Assembly (NCBI GenBank): GCA_950295325.1
Contig: OX485806.1
Location: 15,254,001-15,318,000 of the forward strand
Length of the DNA stretch: 64,000 nucleotides
Reading direction: 5' to 3'
From: Polytrichum commune
Lineage: Eukaryota; Streptophyta; Polytrichopsida; Polytrichales; Polytrichaceae
Position 1 is the first letter of the stretch. Each line of letters begins with the position of its first letter. The notes below the pieces were generated by a model. It ran no database searches. It saw only the letters and a list, made by a program, of their open reading frames with translations, and was not told the DNA's origin. Both the position numbers and the translations under genes were made by a program. This document shows positions 1-11,214 of the stretch, in pieces.

Positions 1-2690
1 TGGGATTGCCTGACGTTGGTTATTTATTTATTTATTTATGTATAAGAATCCACAATCTTATAAGGGTAAAGTTTTGTCACCTATCATGGAGAAGGGTGAT
101 ATTGCATAATACCATTGCATAGAACGGGGGTCATTATTTTTCCAAAAAGTTGATGCCCAAATCGAAGCCAAAGATCCCAAGTTGTTTTCGTGGATCCAAT
201 TGGAATAAATTAATAGCAGACTTGGGAGGGGCATACTTTGATCATGTTATCCTCGTGGTGTACCGTTCATGGCATTTAGAATCACATGCCTAATAATGTC
301 ACCCACAATATTTTGAGGTGTATGCTAGGCTACAATAATGATCATCGACTTCATCATCAATGTTATCTCGTGACACTTTTGAGACCTCTAAGCATCTAGT
401 TTAGGCCCTTTGCAAATAGTGTATGTGACACTAAATACCATAAAACGGTATAGTTGTCATGAAGTGTCCTTAAGGCCTCGGCTTCTTGTTATTAGTAGGT
501 TTAGGGCAAATGAATATGTAAGGAAGTTTTGCAGCTCAAAGGGATGACCACGTAATGCCATGCATACCATGATGTCTACAAGGCCGGCCAACTTTCGCCA
601 ACGCTTTAATTCTTTGGCCTAAAAACGGGACCATGAGTCGCGCCAATATATTTGCAAAATGAAATAAGAATTGGTTATAACACGTTCAAGTGCCCACCGG
701 TGGCACGATTAAGTCACATACCTACACTGAACATGATATTTAGTGTTTGATTATATTTAATGTTGTTACTACCCTACCTTGCTCAACACTAATTTTGAAT
801 TCGTTGACAACTAGTGTTAGACATAAATGTGTCGCTACCCTCCCTACTGCCACCTCCCTTCTCCTTTTATCATTGTTATTGTTTTTTTCATATCCTTATT
901 AACACTAAATTTAAACATGTAACTTCCACATATCATCATAGTTGATTTTTAATGTTTGAGTTTACATTTAATGTTACTTACTTTCATAGGGTTATTGACA
1001 TTAAGTGCATGCATTCGTATTTTGTGTATCAAACACTAAACATCCTTTGTAGTGTAGTTCTCAATATGATTACCCAACTTTTGCACATCGTGACTCCTCA
1101 CTTGTCCAATGAATTGGGTGGGACAAAATAAGGGGAAAAATAAACAATGTTTTCTACCCTTCCCCCTTGCAAGTTTCATCATGAACCCGATTCATTAAAA
1201 GTTACCGAGGTCTTTGATGTTAAGCGTAACCCCTAGATGAATAGATTTCTTTTGGAGAGTTTTACATCATTTTCACCCAATTTAGGCACTATTCATCCGC
1301 CCACATATAATGTTTATCCATGGCCTTATCCGCAAGGGAAGAAAGTTACTTCCCACCCAACGTACCTTTTACTGTAATTTGTGCAAAGGATAAATCCACA
1401 ATGATGGGGCTCAAGCCTTCATTATGAGTATGAGATTGCCTAGATGTCTCTCACACTTGAGCCCCTTTGGACCTTATCCACAAGGGGCCTCCCCCTTCTC
1501 CCCCTCTCCCACACTTAAACCAAGGTTTTTGGCCTCTAGTTAACACATGAAACATGTTGTTGCTCAACTAGAATTACAATATAATATGATGCATCTCTAC
1601 CTCATGGATTCAACCCCTCCAAATAGAAATTACCAACTTTTTGCTATTCCATTTATCCTCCTTCACCGTGGCACATCGTGGTTCCACAAATACAAACAAA
1701 GTGTTACGTTTTCAACTTCACAATGCTCTCCACATGTTCATGTCCAATAACATTCGGACTTCAACACTAGTTATGGATAATTGCACTCGCTAGCATCCTA
1801 GAGGAACCCTAAACCACGGGACCTACTAGGTGTGTGAGATAATTGCCTCTTTCCGGAGGTACCACCTCTTCATCTTCAAAGTTAAAGCTAGGCTTTGGGA
1901 TGCTCTCTTTTGTCCTAAGGATGTAAAAGGTCTTTAGATTCCAAGCCTATATAGGTACGTGAACGAACCACATAACCAAATTATCTTAAACTCTTGGTTG
2001 AAGTTACACATAAACTTTGAGGGAGAGGGAGTGTGGGAAAATGTCCCACATGGGAGTCATGTCGTGTTGGATGTGTGTGTGAGAAATTGGGATATTTCTC
2101 CCGGCTATGCAACGAACTTGGACAAGGACAACCTTTTCATTGAATTGCGCACCATGTGTAGATTGTGTAGGACAATTTTTTGGTACTAGGTAGGATGCAC
2201 CCAAGAAAACTAACCCTTGAATTATACTAAAATATACATTGTCCCCTATTTTTGCATGAAATTTTACATACTAAAATCCCATGAGGCCATGGTTTTGTAA
2301 GCACATAAGGTTGATCACATTGTAAACTTTGGTGAGTGTGCTTATTTTTGCCAAATGGACAGTTGATTTAGGGTGAGCGATCTTGATATAGTCTCATGGG
2401 ACCCAATTGAGATAAAGAGAAGAGGAACAATTGGCTCCGATGTTGCCACACACGTGGTTTTTGATGTTACTTCATCTTTAAGTTGATCTAATTCTAAGTG
2501 TAACCCTAATACATGCATCGCAAAAATTAGGAGGCCTCAACAGACCATTACCTCCTTTCAAAGGTGAATATTTCAAATGGGGTGCAGACAAGTCAACTTG
2601 CATCTATGTCCTCTAAGGGCAAGTCCTAGGTTGTCACATGATTGGTTGAAAACACAAGGTTCACCAATTGGGTGAATTGATATAAGTGGT
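1..2690. other. Intergenic DNA, no gene recognised
   Basis: AT-rich sequence. The only open frames are short and match no family I know. The one structure of note is the CACTA-like short inverted-repeat element at about 724-1057. A further copy of its subterminal motif (ACACTAAATACC) lies at about 429-440. Nothing else stands out. Confidence 0.6.
724..1057. mobile_element. Small inverted-repeat element with CACTA-like ends
   Basis: The left end reads CTACACTGAACATG followed by ATATTTAGTGTTTGA. The right end, reverse-complemented, reads CTACACTACAAAGGATG followed by TTTAGTGTTTGA. The two ends are therefore imperfect inverted repeats of about 29 bp enclosing about 330 bp without coding capacity. 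The CACTA start and the ATTTAGTGT subterminal motif resemble CACTA (CMC/EnSpm) termini. I could not find a clean 3-bp target duplication, so the superfamily is an inference. Related termini recur near 11145 and 29480. Confidence 0.4.
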
Positions 2691-2691
2691 A

Positions 2692-2812
2692 GGGCACACC
2701 GAAAATCAAGTGCTAGGAAGGTCACCCATCCAAGTACTATTCCAACCTTATGCGGCTTAACCGTAGAGTTCCCCATGGGATTCATGTCAAGGCCTTGGAT
2801 TGGTGGAATGAC
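2692..2812 (-). pseudogene. 5S rRNA-like relic (5S pseudogene or 5S-derived SINE head)
   Basis: Read on the minus strand, this segment follows the order of plant 5S rRNA. The hallmark GGTCACCCATCC (plus-strand reading) is intact and is followed by AAGTACTA, GCTTAAC, AGAGTTCC and ATGGGAT at the expected distances. These correspond to the internal control region and loop segments of 5S rRNA. The ends match only loosely and many positions differ, so it is not a functional 5S gene. Only one copy is seen, with no tandem spacer array, so it is either a dispersed pseudogene or the promoter head of a 5S-derived SINE. Confidence 0.6.
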
Positions 2813-5040
2813 ATGTATAATACAAACGAGTACTAACCTTGCTATCAATATTGGGGCTAGGGATTCGTGATGTTTGCGTAAACTCATCCATAATGAAGTT
2901 TTCAATGTAGTGAAGTATGTAATAGCTTAATAATGATTGTTTTTTATATCATTTGACTTTGCAAATGGCATCAGGAACTCCAAATTAGTTAAGTCAAGTA
3001 TAGTTGGAATGAATTGGCCCTCAACCTTGCAGGGGATTTGTATCTAATATAGTTTTTTCGTCCAGGATGGACGACTTACACAAACTCCATGAATCCCAAG
3101 TCCAATATTGGAAAAAAACAATCGTACCCAATTGATACGAGTTGACCATAGCATGTTGAAATTTGGACCTAGGTTTTAGGGTTTAGAATACTACCAGGGT
3201 GCAAACCTACCAAACTAATGTTTTCACTCTCCTCCACCACATATACTAATTTTGTCTCCTTTTTGCTCCCACTCCCCACTCGTATGGATATGTTGTGTCA
3301 AGGGTGTGTAGGCATGGCGGTGGCTTGTACATGGATTGCATTATGGTCTTCAAATCTTTGGAGGCTCATGTTTGATGGTTAGAAGAACAACATAGGATGT
3401 GAGCTTCTATACTTGTTGCGTTTTGTTGACTTGCAACTTGCAACCCCCCTTAATTTTCTTGGTGTGTACAATTCCAGTGTAAGTGTTGCAGAAAGATGGT
3501 GAGGATTGGGTTGAATGTTGGTGAACATATGTTGTGCCCCATGCCATACCTTAGGTTCAAAGAATCATATTTTATCATTTTGTTTGTGGTAGACCTAGGG
3601 TGCTTGTTCATAGTATGATAATTAGGGCATGGCCGCTTATAAGGGTCCTAGTCTGGAAATGGCTACCAATACTGCAAAATGAAACAACTAGGGTTGGAAT
3701 ACCAACAATATTTGTCAAGACCATGTAGCACTTGTTCAAATTAATTGTTGAATGTGTAACATCAATTCATTGTTGGCAAATGTAGCTTTGGATTTCAAGG
3801 GGAAAAGTTGACATGTGCCTACAAAAGTCGTCAACAACCACATCCATTGCAACCGAGAGCTCCCAAACTCCACTCAAGATGCTTGCAACCTCGTCTTAGC
3901 AACGGCATCAATTGCAACTTCAAAGTGTGGGACTTTGGTAGCTCCAACATTGCCACATCAAAGTTGAAAGCTAGGTTGCACCAAGAATGTCGAGGAACAT
4001 GTGGGATATGTGTGCAGCTTTGGGAGCATTTGTAAAAAAAAGATGGCAGGAGCATGAGTGGAAAATTTGCATGTTCAAGAGCAACTTTACTTCGCCCTCT
4101 GCACGTATCTTAACTTATTGTGGGTGTTAAGTGTTAGAGGTTTCTTTTTGAGGATGTTAGATTAGTGCGTGTTTTGTTTGTTTCCTTTTTGTTTTGTTGA
4201 GGGGTTTGTAGGGTCACCTCTTTAGTTTCATGGCATTGATCTAGCAAGGCATATGGTGGAGGAGTGGTCATGCAAACTTTTAGTTTACCAAGGTGGGACT
4301 CCTAGGCTTAGACACAATGGATTCTTAAAGGCATGGACGTTGGAGATTAGTACAAGCTTGACGCCCTCTACATCTAGGTGATTTTTGGCAAGCCACATTT
4401 CCCAAAATATTAGTACTATGAGATTGCGGTTCCATGTATTTCCATTTTGGTTTGCAATAAGAGTTGCCATTTGTTTGAGGTTTTTGTGCACATTCTGTAG
4501 GTTTTTTGGCCTTTCATTCAAGTGTTGGGTTTTTTGTGACTTCATGCCATGCTTTGATTGTGGCACTCTTGTCATCTTGAGGCAATTGGTAGTCCTTCCA
4601 TTTGGTTCACAAGTCGCATGTGGTATATCCTTTATCCTATTCTAGCATTTTAAGTATTCAAAGGCTTTCTTTTTTTGTTGGTCTTTTCATATGTAATGAA
4701 CTCACTTTAAGTCCACACATTTTCATATGCCACAATGAGACGGATGTGAACGGTATAAAGTGTTAAATTTAAATGTGTGCTTAAGTGCCATGTTTATGGT
4801 GTGGATGTTTAATTTCTAGATGATTGATGTGTGTTGTGCCTTGCATGTTTGTTAGTTTAAAATTTGCATCACTCATTCTTGCTTAATTTGTGGAGTGACT
4901 TTGGCCATGGAAGAAATTATCCACCTCGATGATTTGTCCGCCAATCAAGACACCCATACATGCAACGCTACGACTGCCACCAAGATGGATGTGGATGTTG
5001 TGTTGCCCGCCACTTCTATTGCAATTCCTTCAATTGCTCA
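2813..5040. other. Intergenic DNA, no gene recognised
   Basis: AT-rich sequence with short open frames only. None of their translations shows a domain I recognise, and I see no clear repeat boundary. Confidence 0.5.
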
Positions 5041-5052
5041 GTGCAAAGGCAC

Positions 5053-5252
5053 CACGGGCCTTGGCTTGGTGGTTAGGGCTCATGGCCCCCAATGAGGAGG
5101 TTGTGGGTTCTATTCCCCATGCCGGCGTGGTGCTCACCACCTTAGTCCACCCAACTATGGTGGGGGGTCCTTGGACCTTGTTGTATGGGTACCTCAAAGC
5201 CCTTTGGGGGGATACCATGTCCGGTATCTTCAAGGCACTAGTGGCTAGCTAG
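5053..5252 (+). mobile_element. tRNA-derived SINE
   Basis: The segment begins with a tRNA-like head. An A-box-like TGGCTTGGTGGTTAGGGC lies at about 5062-5079 and a B-box-like GGGTTCTATTCC at about 5105-5116. The roughly 44-bp spacing is that of an RNA polymerase III internal promoter. The sequence between them (CAATGAGGAGGT) and the body resemble plant AU-type SINEs. The cloverleaf is not intact, so it is not a working tRNA gene. No clean poly(A) or T-rich tail or target duplication was found, and the right limit is approximate. It lies about 30 bp from the foldback element that begins at 5284. Confidence 0.6.
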
Positions 5253-5283
5253 GAACTAGTATAGTGTGTCACTATAGTGTCCA

Positions 5284-6331
5284 TCCTCGAAAGGGGAGAG
5301 TAGTATTGTCCCAATGCCCCCCTTGTCCAGTGGGCATCGGGTCATTGGCATTATGAACGGACACTTTATTCACGCCGGCCCCTTGCTAAAAAGGGACCGG
5401 AGTTTCTATCTATCTGCTCAGTGCAATGCATGTGGGAGAGCACCACATGTGGCTTGTGGAGGAGGCACATGCCAAGGCTCCCAACCAACACCGACTTGCG
5501 GATCTGCCTAAAAACCCCCATCAAGCGTGGCTCGGAGGCCAGGTTCGGGAGGGGGTGGCAGGGTTGGGATAAAACATGCCCCCTATTTTTTTAATTGGGT
5601 GGGGCCTTACTTGATCTCATAGGGGGCTTCCTAGAGTAATTTGGGGCCGCAAGACCCAAATTTAGCAAAAAAAACCAAAAAAAATCCCCAAGGGGCTAAA
5701 ACGGGGAGGGCCAGAAAAATGAACCCCACCGAACCTGGCCTCCGAGCCACGCTCGATGGGGGTATTTAGACCCACCCCCGACTTGCAAGCCAAGAGGGAA
5801 GATGTTGGTCTGCATAGGGCATAAGAAAATTGAGTGGGAGGAGAGGCATCATTTAAAGCAACCATCATGGCCAAGTTTGTACAAGGCACTATGGCTTGGA
5901 AGAAGATTTTGGATAGATTGCAGATTTTAGAGAAAGAGACATTGATCAAGTAACAAACAAATGGGATGGTTTTTGAAAGAGTAAGTAATGTGAAGGAATA
6001 CCCTTGAGGGCACTAGAGGGGGAGGTTGGTGGGGGAATGAGCAAAATGGAGGAAAAAAAGTCTCTCAACATCTAGAAATCTGCCTTTGGAGTTTGTTTAG
6101 TGAGACTATGTATAATGCAATGGATGAGTTTATTGGTCAAAGAAGGTTTGTTACAAAGGGACGGAGGCTAATGATTCCAATAGAAGAATAGATGTAGATA
6201 GATAGATAGAAACTTCTGTCCCTTTTTATCAAGGGGCCGGCGTGAATAAAGTGTCCGTTCGTAATGCCAATGACCCGATGCCCACCGGACAAGGGGGACA
6301 CTGGGACAATACTACTCTCCCCTTTCGAGGA
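5284..6331. mobile_element. Foldback-like element with nested long inverted repeats
   Basis: The outer arms, about 5284-5418 and 6197-6331, are near-perfect inverted copies of about 130 bp. They include CGAAAGGGGAGAGTAGTATT, the GGGCATCGGGTCATTGGCAT block and a TCTATCTATC stretch. A second, inner pair lies at about 5515-5548 and 5742-5775 and contains GCGTGGCTCGGAGGCCAGG. The whole 1.05-kb segment could fold into a long hairpin. Open frames inside it are products of the arms and encode nothing I recognise. Such structure is typical of foldback or long-TIR non-autonomous DNA transposons. A solo homologous arm lies near 21484-21575. Confidence 0.65.
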
Positions 6332-6597
6332 AGAACATATACGTCACCGAGACAATTTGGGAGAGGAATTGCTCTGGTGAGGCGTCTGATGGCCATTAGG
6401 AGTTCCCGGTGTCATGAGAGACTTGAGTTTTTCCGCCTTGTGCCCGATCCAAGGCCCACTCCAAGTGTGTCCTCATGTGGAAGTGCTATGGGGGATGGCA
6501 CAATGATATCTAGGGGTAGCAAACGGAACTGGCAAAATGTAGTGAGATCTCATCCAAAACTTCATTGACAATGGGAAAGTTCAATTTCCTCTCCTTT

Positions 6598-6790
6598 GTC
6601 GAAACAATGTCCAAGGATATTTTTGGGCATAACCGGTTGACATCCTATTGTTTCCAATTCCACCTAGTCACATGTTGGCATCTTTCATGTTTCCTTTATT
6701 AATTTTAGGTGTATTCTCTAAAGTCCTCTATTCATGATAGGCAATTTTCCTAAAGGTCTTGAAATTCAACCGGCTATTTCTCACACTCAT
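6598..6790 (+). repeat. Dispersed repeat with CCGGTT motifs, copy 1
   Basis: It shares ordered blocks with 28085-28320, 44600-45040 and, inverted, 49495-49690. The blocks are TTTTTGGGCAT, a CAACCGGTT or CGACCGGTT site, ATGTTG, a TTTATTA-type stretch, GTGTATTCT/GTGCATTCT, and a final CCGG(T/C)TATTTC. No coding capacity. The superfamily is unknown. Confidence 0.45.
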
Positions 6791-6817
6791 ACCCCCACCA
6801 CACCGAGGGGACCAACG

Positions 6818-6837
6818 CCCCCCCCCCCCCCCCCCCC
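6818..6837. repeat. Poly-C run
   Basis: Twenty consecutive C residues. The true length is doubtful because long homopolymers are prone to assembly error. Confidence 0.9.
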
Positions 6838-7817
6838 AGCCAGTCCACCCGATGTGGCTGGACTATCAAGAAAGTCATTTGCAACTACTACAATCTAGCC
6901 TCGTTAATACGACACTCATTTATAGGACACCCTCAATGTTACGACACATTTTTGCGCGACCAAACTTTTTAGTTCAAAACTCCCTCTTTTATACAACTAC
7001 AACACTCGATAATGCAACATTTAGAATCTTCATTTTGTCATATTAAAGAGGTAGTTAATGCCAAAATTCCTTTCCTCTATGTTAAGTACGTCTACAATAC
7101 ATCCATCTTCACTTGGGAACTAATTGGGAACTTGATGAGAATTAGGGTTACTAGTGTAGAATGGACATGGTTAGGGTTAGAGTGGCCTCTTTCCCAGTAT
7201 GTTGCCTTGTACTCGTGGTGATATAGTATCACCAGTATCTTGTGCACCCTCTTGCATTCTTGCAGTCTCCAATTTTGTTTTGTCAACATGCACACAATCA
7301 CCATAGGCTCCATACTATAATAAAGTTTAGTAATGTTGAACGTCATACGTAATCGTTGTCTAATTTCTTATTAAATAACTCTTCATATTTTGGTGTCAAT
7401 GAAATTACTAGTTTTCAAAAGTTAGTAGGGAATTTAGATGAGATGATAGTTGCCAACTTGGGTAGGCAACACCAAAGATCTTTGGACTCCTATTTCAAGA
7501 GTTCTTGAGAATATTTGTATTGATTTGGAGCTAGAAATAATTATTTCACACCATCTATATTGCTTAAACTCGTTATAAATATATATATATACATTCTTAA
7601 GCTTATATTACTTATGTTTTCATATTCCCCTTATAATACTACAACTTTACGCCATTTGTCATATAAATGAGAAGACGACACCTCGATTATAGGATTTTTT
7701 TGTGTGTTTCCCAAACGTGTCATACTAAAGAGGGAGAATGGTAGTCAATACAGTTTGGTGCAATGGAACATGAAAGTCCGCATTTAGTATGTGCAACATG
7801 TGTTGGGAAGGGGGGTT

Positions 7818-7833
7818 GGGGGGGGGGGGGGGG
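7818..7833. repeat. Poly-G run
   Basis: Sixteen consecutive G residues inside a G-rich segment (7809-7839). Confidence 0.9.
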
Positions 7834-7996
7834 TGGGGCCCATTGTCTTGGGGCCGCAACCGACAGGCCAACAAGGGAGCCTGGAGGGGGTCGGAAGTTG
7901 GAAGCCCATGCGTCCGGAGCTCATTTCGTCCTTTTGCTTGTGGCCGCCGGAGCTAGCCGTAAACCAAAGCCTAACTTACTCATTTTGCTTGCATTA

Positions 7997-8573
7997 GGGC
8001 CACTTCACACATGAGCCAAGAGCCGTGACCTTGTAATGGTGAGGACCCTTGACTCTCATCCAAAGGCCGTACCATGGGTGTTGGGAAAGCCGTTTTATGT
8101 AGTCACGGGCCCTCAAGAATAATGTGAAGTGAGAATGGACCATGTTGCGGGACCGTTGCATATTTTGTTGGCAAAAAAAGAGGGGAGGATTTGGTTTAAT
8201 ATAATATGCCTCAAACTCTATCAATTTAAGAGAATTACTTGGTGGTGTTTGTATGTATTGGAATATGTTATGGAATCTGCCCTGCAATATGTCATGCTAG
8301 AAAAAGAATTAAAAAGTCATGGTCTCTCGGAATTTGTGTCAAGCCCACCTCTTGGAGGTGGGCCTAATGCAAATTCCGGGAGACCATGCACCCTTATCCA
8401 CAACCTCCTGAGTAGGATTTCATGTAGATTTTTCATCCACGAACTATTCTTTGGGCCTTTAGGCATTCACCTCCTAGTGTGAAGTGAACTTGGACAGTCT
8501 CCACCTTTTCGATCAATGAGAGCTCTTACATTGCCGTGGTCATGGGCCTTCAACCTTGTGTGTGAAGTGGCCC
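7997..8573. mobile_element. PIF/Harbinger-like MITE, family 1, copy 1
   Basis: The left end is GGGCCACTTCACACATGAGC and the right end, reverse-complemented, is GGGCCACTTCACACACAAGG. These are terminal inverted repeats that continue into a GTGACC/GGTCA block. The element is flanked on both sides by TTA (7994-7996 and 8574-8576), the target duplication expected of PIF/Harbinger (Tourist-like) elements. It is 577 bp long with no coding capacity. Unlike the other two copies it holds a long internal hairpin (8318-8388). Confidence 0.8.
8318..8388. repeat. Internal hairpin of the MITE
   Basis: CATGGTCTC at the left pairs with GAGACCATG at the right. CGGAATTTG pairs with CAAATTCCG, and GCCCACCTC pairs with GAGGTGGGC around a TTG loop. 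Nearly the whole 71 bp can form one stem. Confidence 0.85.
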
Positions 8574-8759
8574 TTAGTGTGAGGGAGGCTCTCCGGAACC
8601 CGTCATGGCCCAACGGAAGGGGTCGAACTTAAGGTGGGTTTACATTAGGGTTTGGGCCCAAGAAACTCGGGGTTTGAAACAATTTTTAACGAACTTTACG
8701 GTTTTTTTACTCAAGATTGGACGCATGCCTGAAGAGTATTAAATTTCTCATACTACAAT

Positions 8760-9145
8760 GAGCGGGTGTTATTTGGTTTTTAAAAAAAAAATTGAGCCAG
8801 ACACCTGAATTTGATTGGTGTAAGGTTTGGTGAGGATCTTTCAGAAAACAAACACCATAGAGACACGTGTTAAAACGAAATCGGACTACATTGTTATATT
8901 TTTACTGACTACTCGACACGTGAACACAATTGGGAGGACATATGTATTCAATTAACAATTTATTTTTTTTAAACATGCACTTACGATAATTATAACTATA
9001 TCAACAGAGGTCCGATTTTCAACCTGCTTTTTGTTGATGCTTCATTGTAGATTTGATGACGCAACACAAGTTTCTTGTGTAGAAATTATTTGTAGAAGTT
9101 GGAGAACACGAGAAACGAATTGAATGACACCCCCACATACCTTAG
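8760..9145 (+). mobile_element. Dispersed TIR element, family 2, copy 1
   Basis: The left end GCGGGTGTTATTTGG resembles the reverse complement of the right end (ACACCCCCACATACCTT). The body shares long ordered blocks with 13965-14338 and 24972-25389: GATTGGT..GGTT.GGTGAGGATC, ACACAATTGGGAGGACAT, the GGTCCGATTTTCAA block, TTTCATCATAGATTTG-like sequence, and GTAGAAGTTGGAGAACA. Non-coding. I could not define a target duplication. Confidence 0.55.
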
Positions 9146-11144
9146 AATAAAGATTTTTTTAAACGAAGATGGCCGATATTTGGTGAGAAAGGAAATGCCA
9201 CATTAATGCCACTTTATTTTTCTCATACCTTGAACCCAAACTCTAGTGTGAATCCTTTTGGGTCCAAAATTTTGATGTGGACCGATATGATCACTTAATT
9301 TTGGAGTTTCCTTGATATTGGACTCCACACTTAGTACTTTGACCCATCGCCCGGTTTACGGCATTTCAATGTGCTCTCACATAAGCTAAGCTATGCTAGT
9401 ACCACCAATTGACCATTGTTGGCACATGGAGTTTGTGAGCAACTACATTTGTTGTTGCGGTCATCCTCAAGCTCATGTGTGTACTTCATCACTTGCTCTT
9501 TGCCCACATTACTTTCAATGATAATTTATTCCTACTTGGACACCACGTGTTTCTCCAAGTGTCTACACCTTGGTAAGGCACGTGGGCCTTTTGCGGCCAC
9601 TTTCTTAAACCGGAACACCTAAGGATGGCACCAAAATAAAGATGTGTGGTACAATGAGGTTGAGCTATGTGTCCGAAAATGTATTGACCATTCTAGACTC
9701 AATTGTGAACACGTTTGGAAGGGTCTTTAAGAATAAAAGCTTTTTAGTAATCATTTATATGTTATACAAACATCTCAAATGCAATTCTAAGATTTGAAAT
9801 GATAAATAAAATAAAATTGAGTTGTAATTGTTGATTGAATAAGACAACTCATGATCCAATCCAACAACCAACATAGGGCTATATCTTAGCAATTTTGAGA
9901 ATCTATTGCCAGAACAAGCTAGTATTTTGGGGTGACATATGACCTTTGTAGAGGTTCTAATAATAGACGAGTGAGATTTGACATATTGATCAAATTTTGG
10001 ATTGTTTTTTGCGTCAAGGTTACTACTGCAAGTGTAGATGGGTCTTAAACGATTACTTATCCAATTAGTCCACTTCTTCTAGAATATGAAACACACGATT
10101 AGTACATGTACCAATCAAACGTAGGTGACCAACTAAGACAAGCAACCAAATTAGGCATGTCTACCTTACCAACTTGACAATAGAGAGCCAAAGCAGATGA
10201 TTGCATATGAGTGTTCCTTTGGATATAAATATGCAATGAATGTAGAGACCACATGTTTAGAGCTTGAATTCAATGCTTTGTGTTTAGAAAACATTTCAAG
10301 CACATTTGTGCATGATTTGTGAAATCTAACCATACAAATGTGAGTTGTTTGTACTCTAAACACCATATCAATGTTTTTGTAGACATGCATGTGTCCATCT
10401 TAGGTAGAGTATAATAGTTCTATAGGAGTAATCAAACAAATGACTTCCCTATCAAAATGATGAATTTCGCTAACAACCATGTGGAATAGGTTGATCAAAT
10501 CAAGGCCAATGCAAAAAAAACCACAACAATTTACTTAAATATGATACAAATCCAATGCATGCAATGCTTGACCTCAATGATTGCCTCCATTGGACCAAGA
10601 AATTGAACTAAATGCATGGACAATAGAAACTAGAAAATTGGAAAATACCAATATAAGATGTTCATCAAATGCCAATCAATACAACTATCCACAATTTCGG
10701 CACAATCGCCCAAGATTTGTTATTATGTACAATTAGGTTTGATACCTAAAACTCAAAAAAGTGTCCGGCCTAGATTGCCATTGGTTTGGTGAGGTGTCCA
10801 TTGACTTATTGATGAATGTCGGCCCAAGCACATGGCAACCCTTTCCCACATAAAACATTCCCCGGGTTGCTCATCGAATCACTTTAAGATCGATACAAAA
10901 AACTTTTATTATCATATATAACTTTCTATCAAATTTTGTACTATATCAACTATACAATACAAAAATTTATATGAAACACGGGGTCATGTATACCCCAAAT
11001 GCCTTTAGGGTTGAGCACAAATGTGTTTCACCTACTTATAACCTTGTGACATTACATTGTGGGGTCTTAAAAAAGTACTCCCCATGTACATAATTGTATA
11101 TTTGATAATGTGAGGGTTAATGCTTATAAGGTAGCACTACACCA

Positions 11145-11214
11145 AATATTGTATTTAGTGTCGCCAATTCTATTTGTCTTTCTCAGTACTATTTGTAAAC
11201 CGGATGTGTAGTGT
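11145..11214. repeat. Mini-palindrome with CACTACAC ends
   Basis: CACTACACCAAAT at the left and ATGTGTAGTG at the right form an inverted pair about 70 bp apart, and an ATTTAGTGT block sits just inside the left end. It resembles the termini of the element at 724-1057. It may be a deleted relic of a CACTA-type element. Confidence 0.4.

Larger units (their letters stand above)
6332..7993. other. Intergenic DNA with homopolymer runs and a dispersed repeat
   Basis: No gene recognised. It contains a copy of the CCGGTT-containing dispersed repeat (about 6598-6790), a poly-C run of 20 at 6818-6837, a short TA microsatellite near 7577-7590, and a poly-G run of 16 at 7818-7833. Confidence 0.55.

Noticed and set aside
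5662-6568. Open frames of 95 and 108 codons
   Set aside because: Both lie largely within the inverted arms of the foldback element and are products of repeat sequence.
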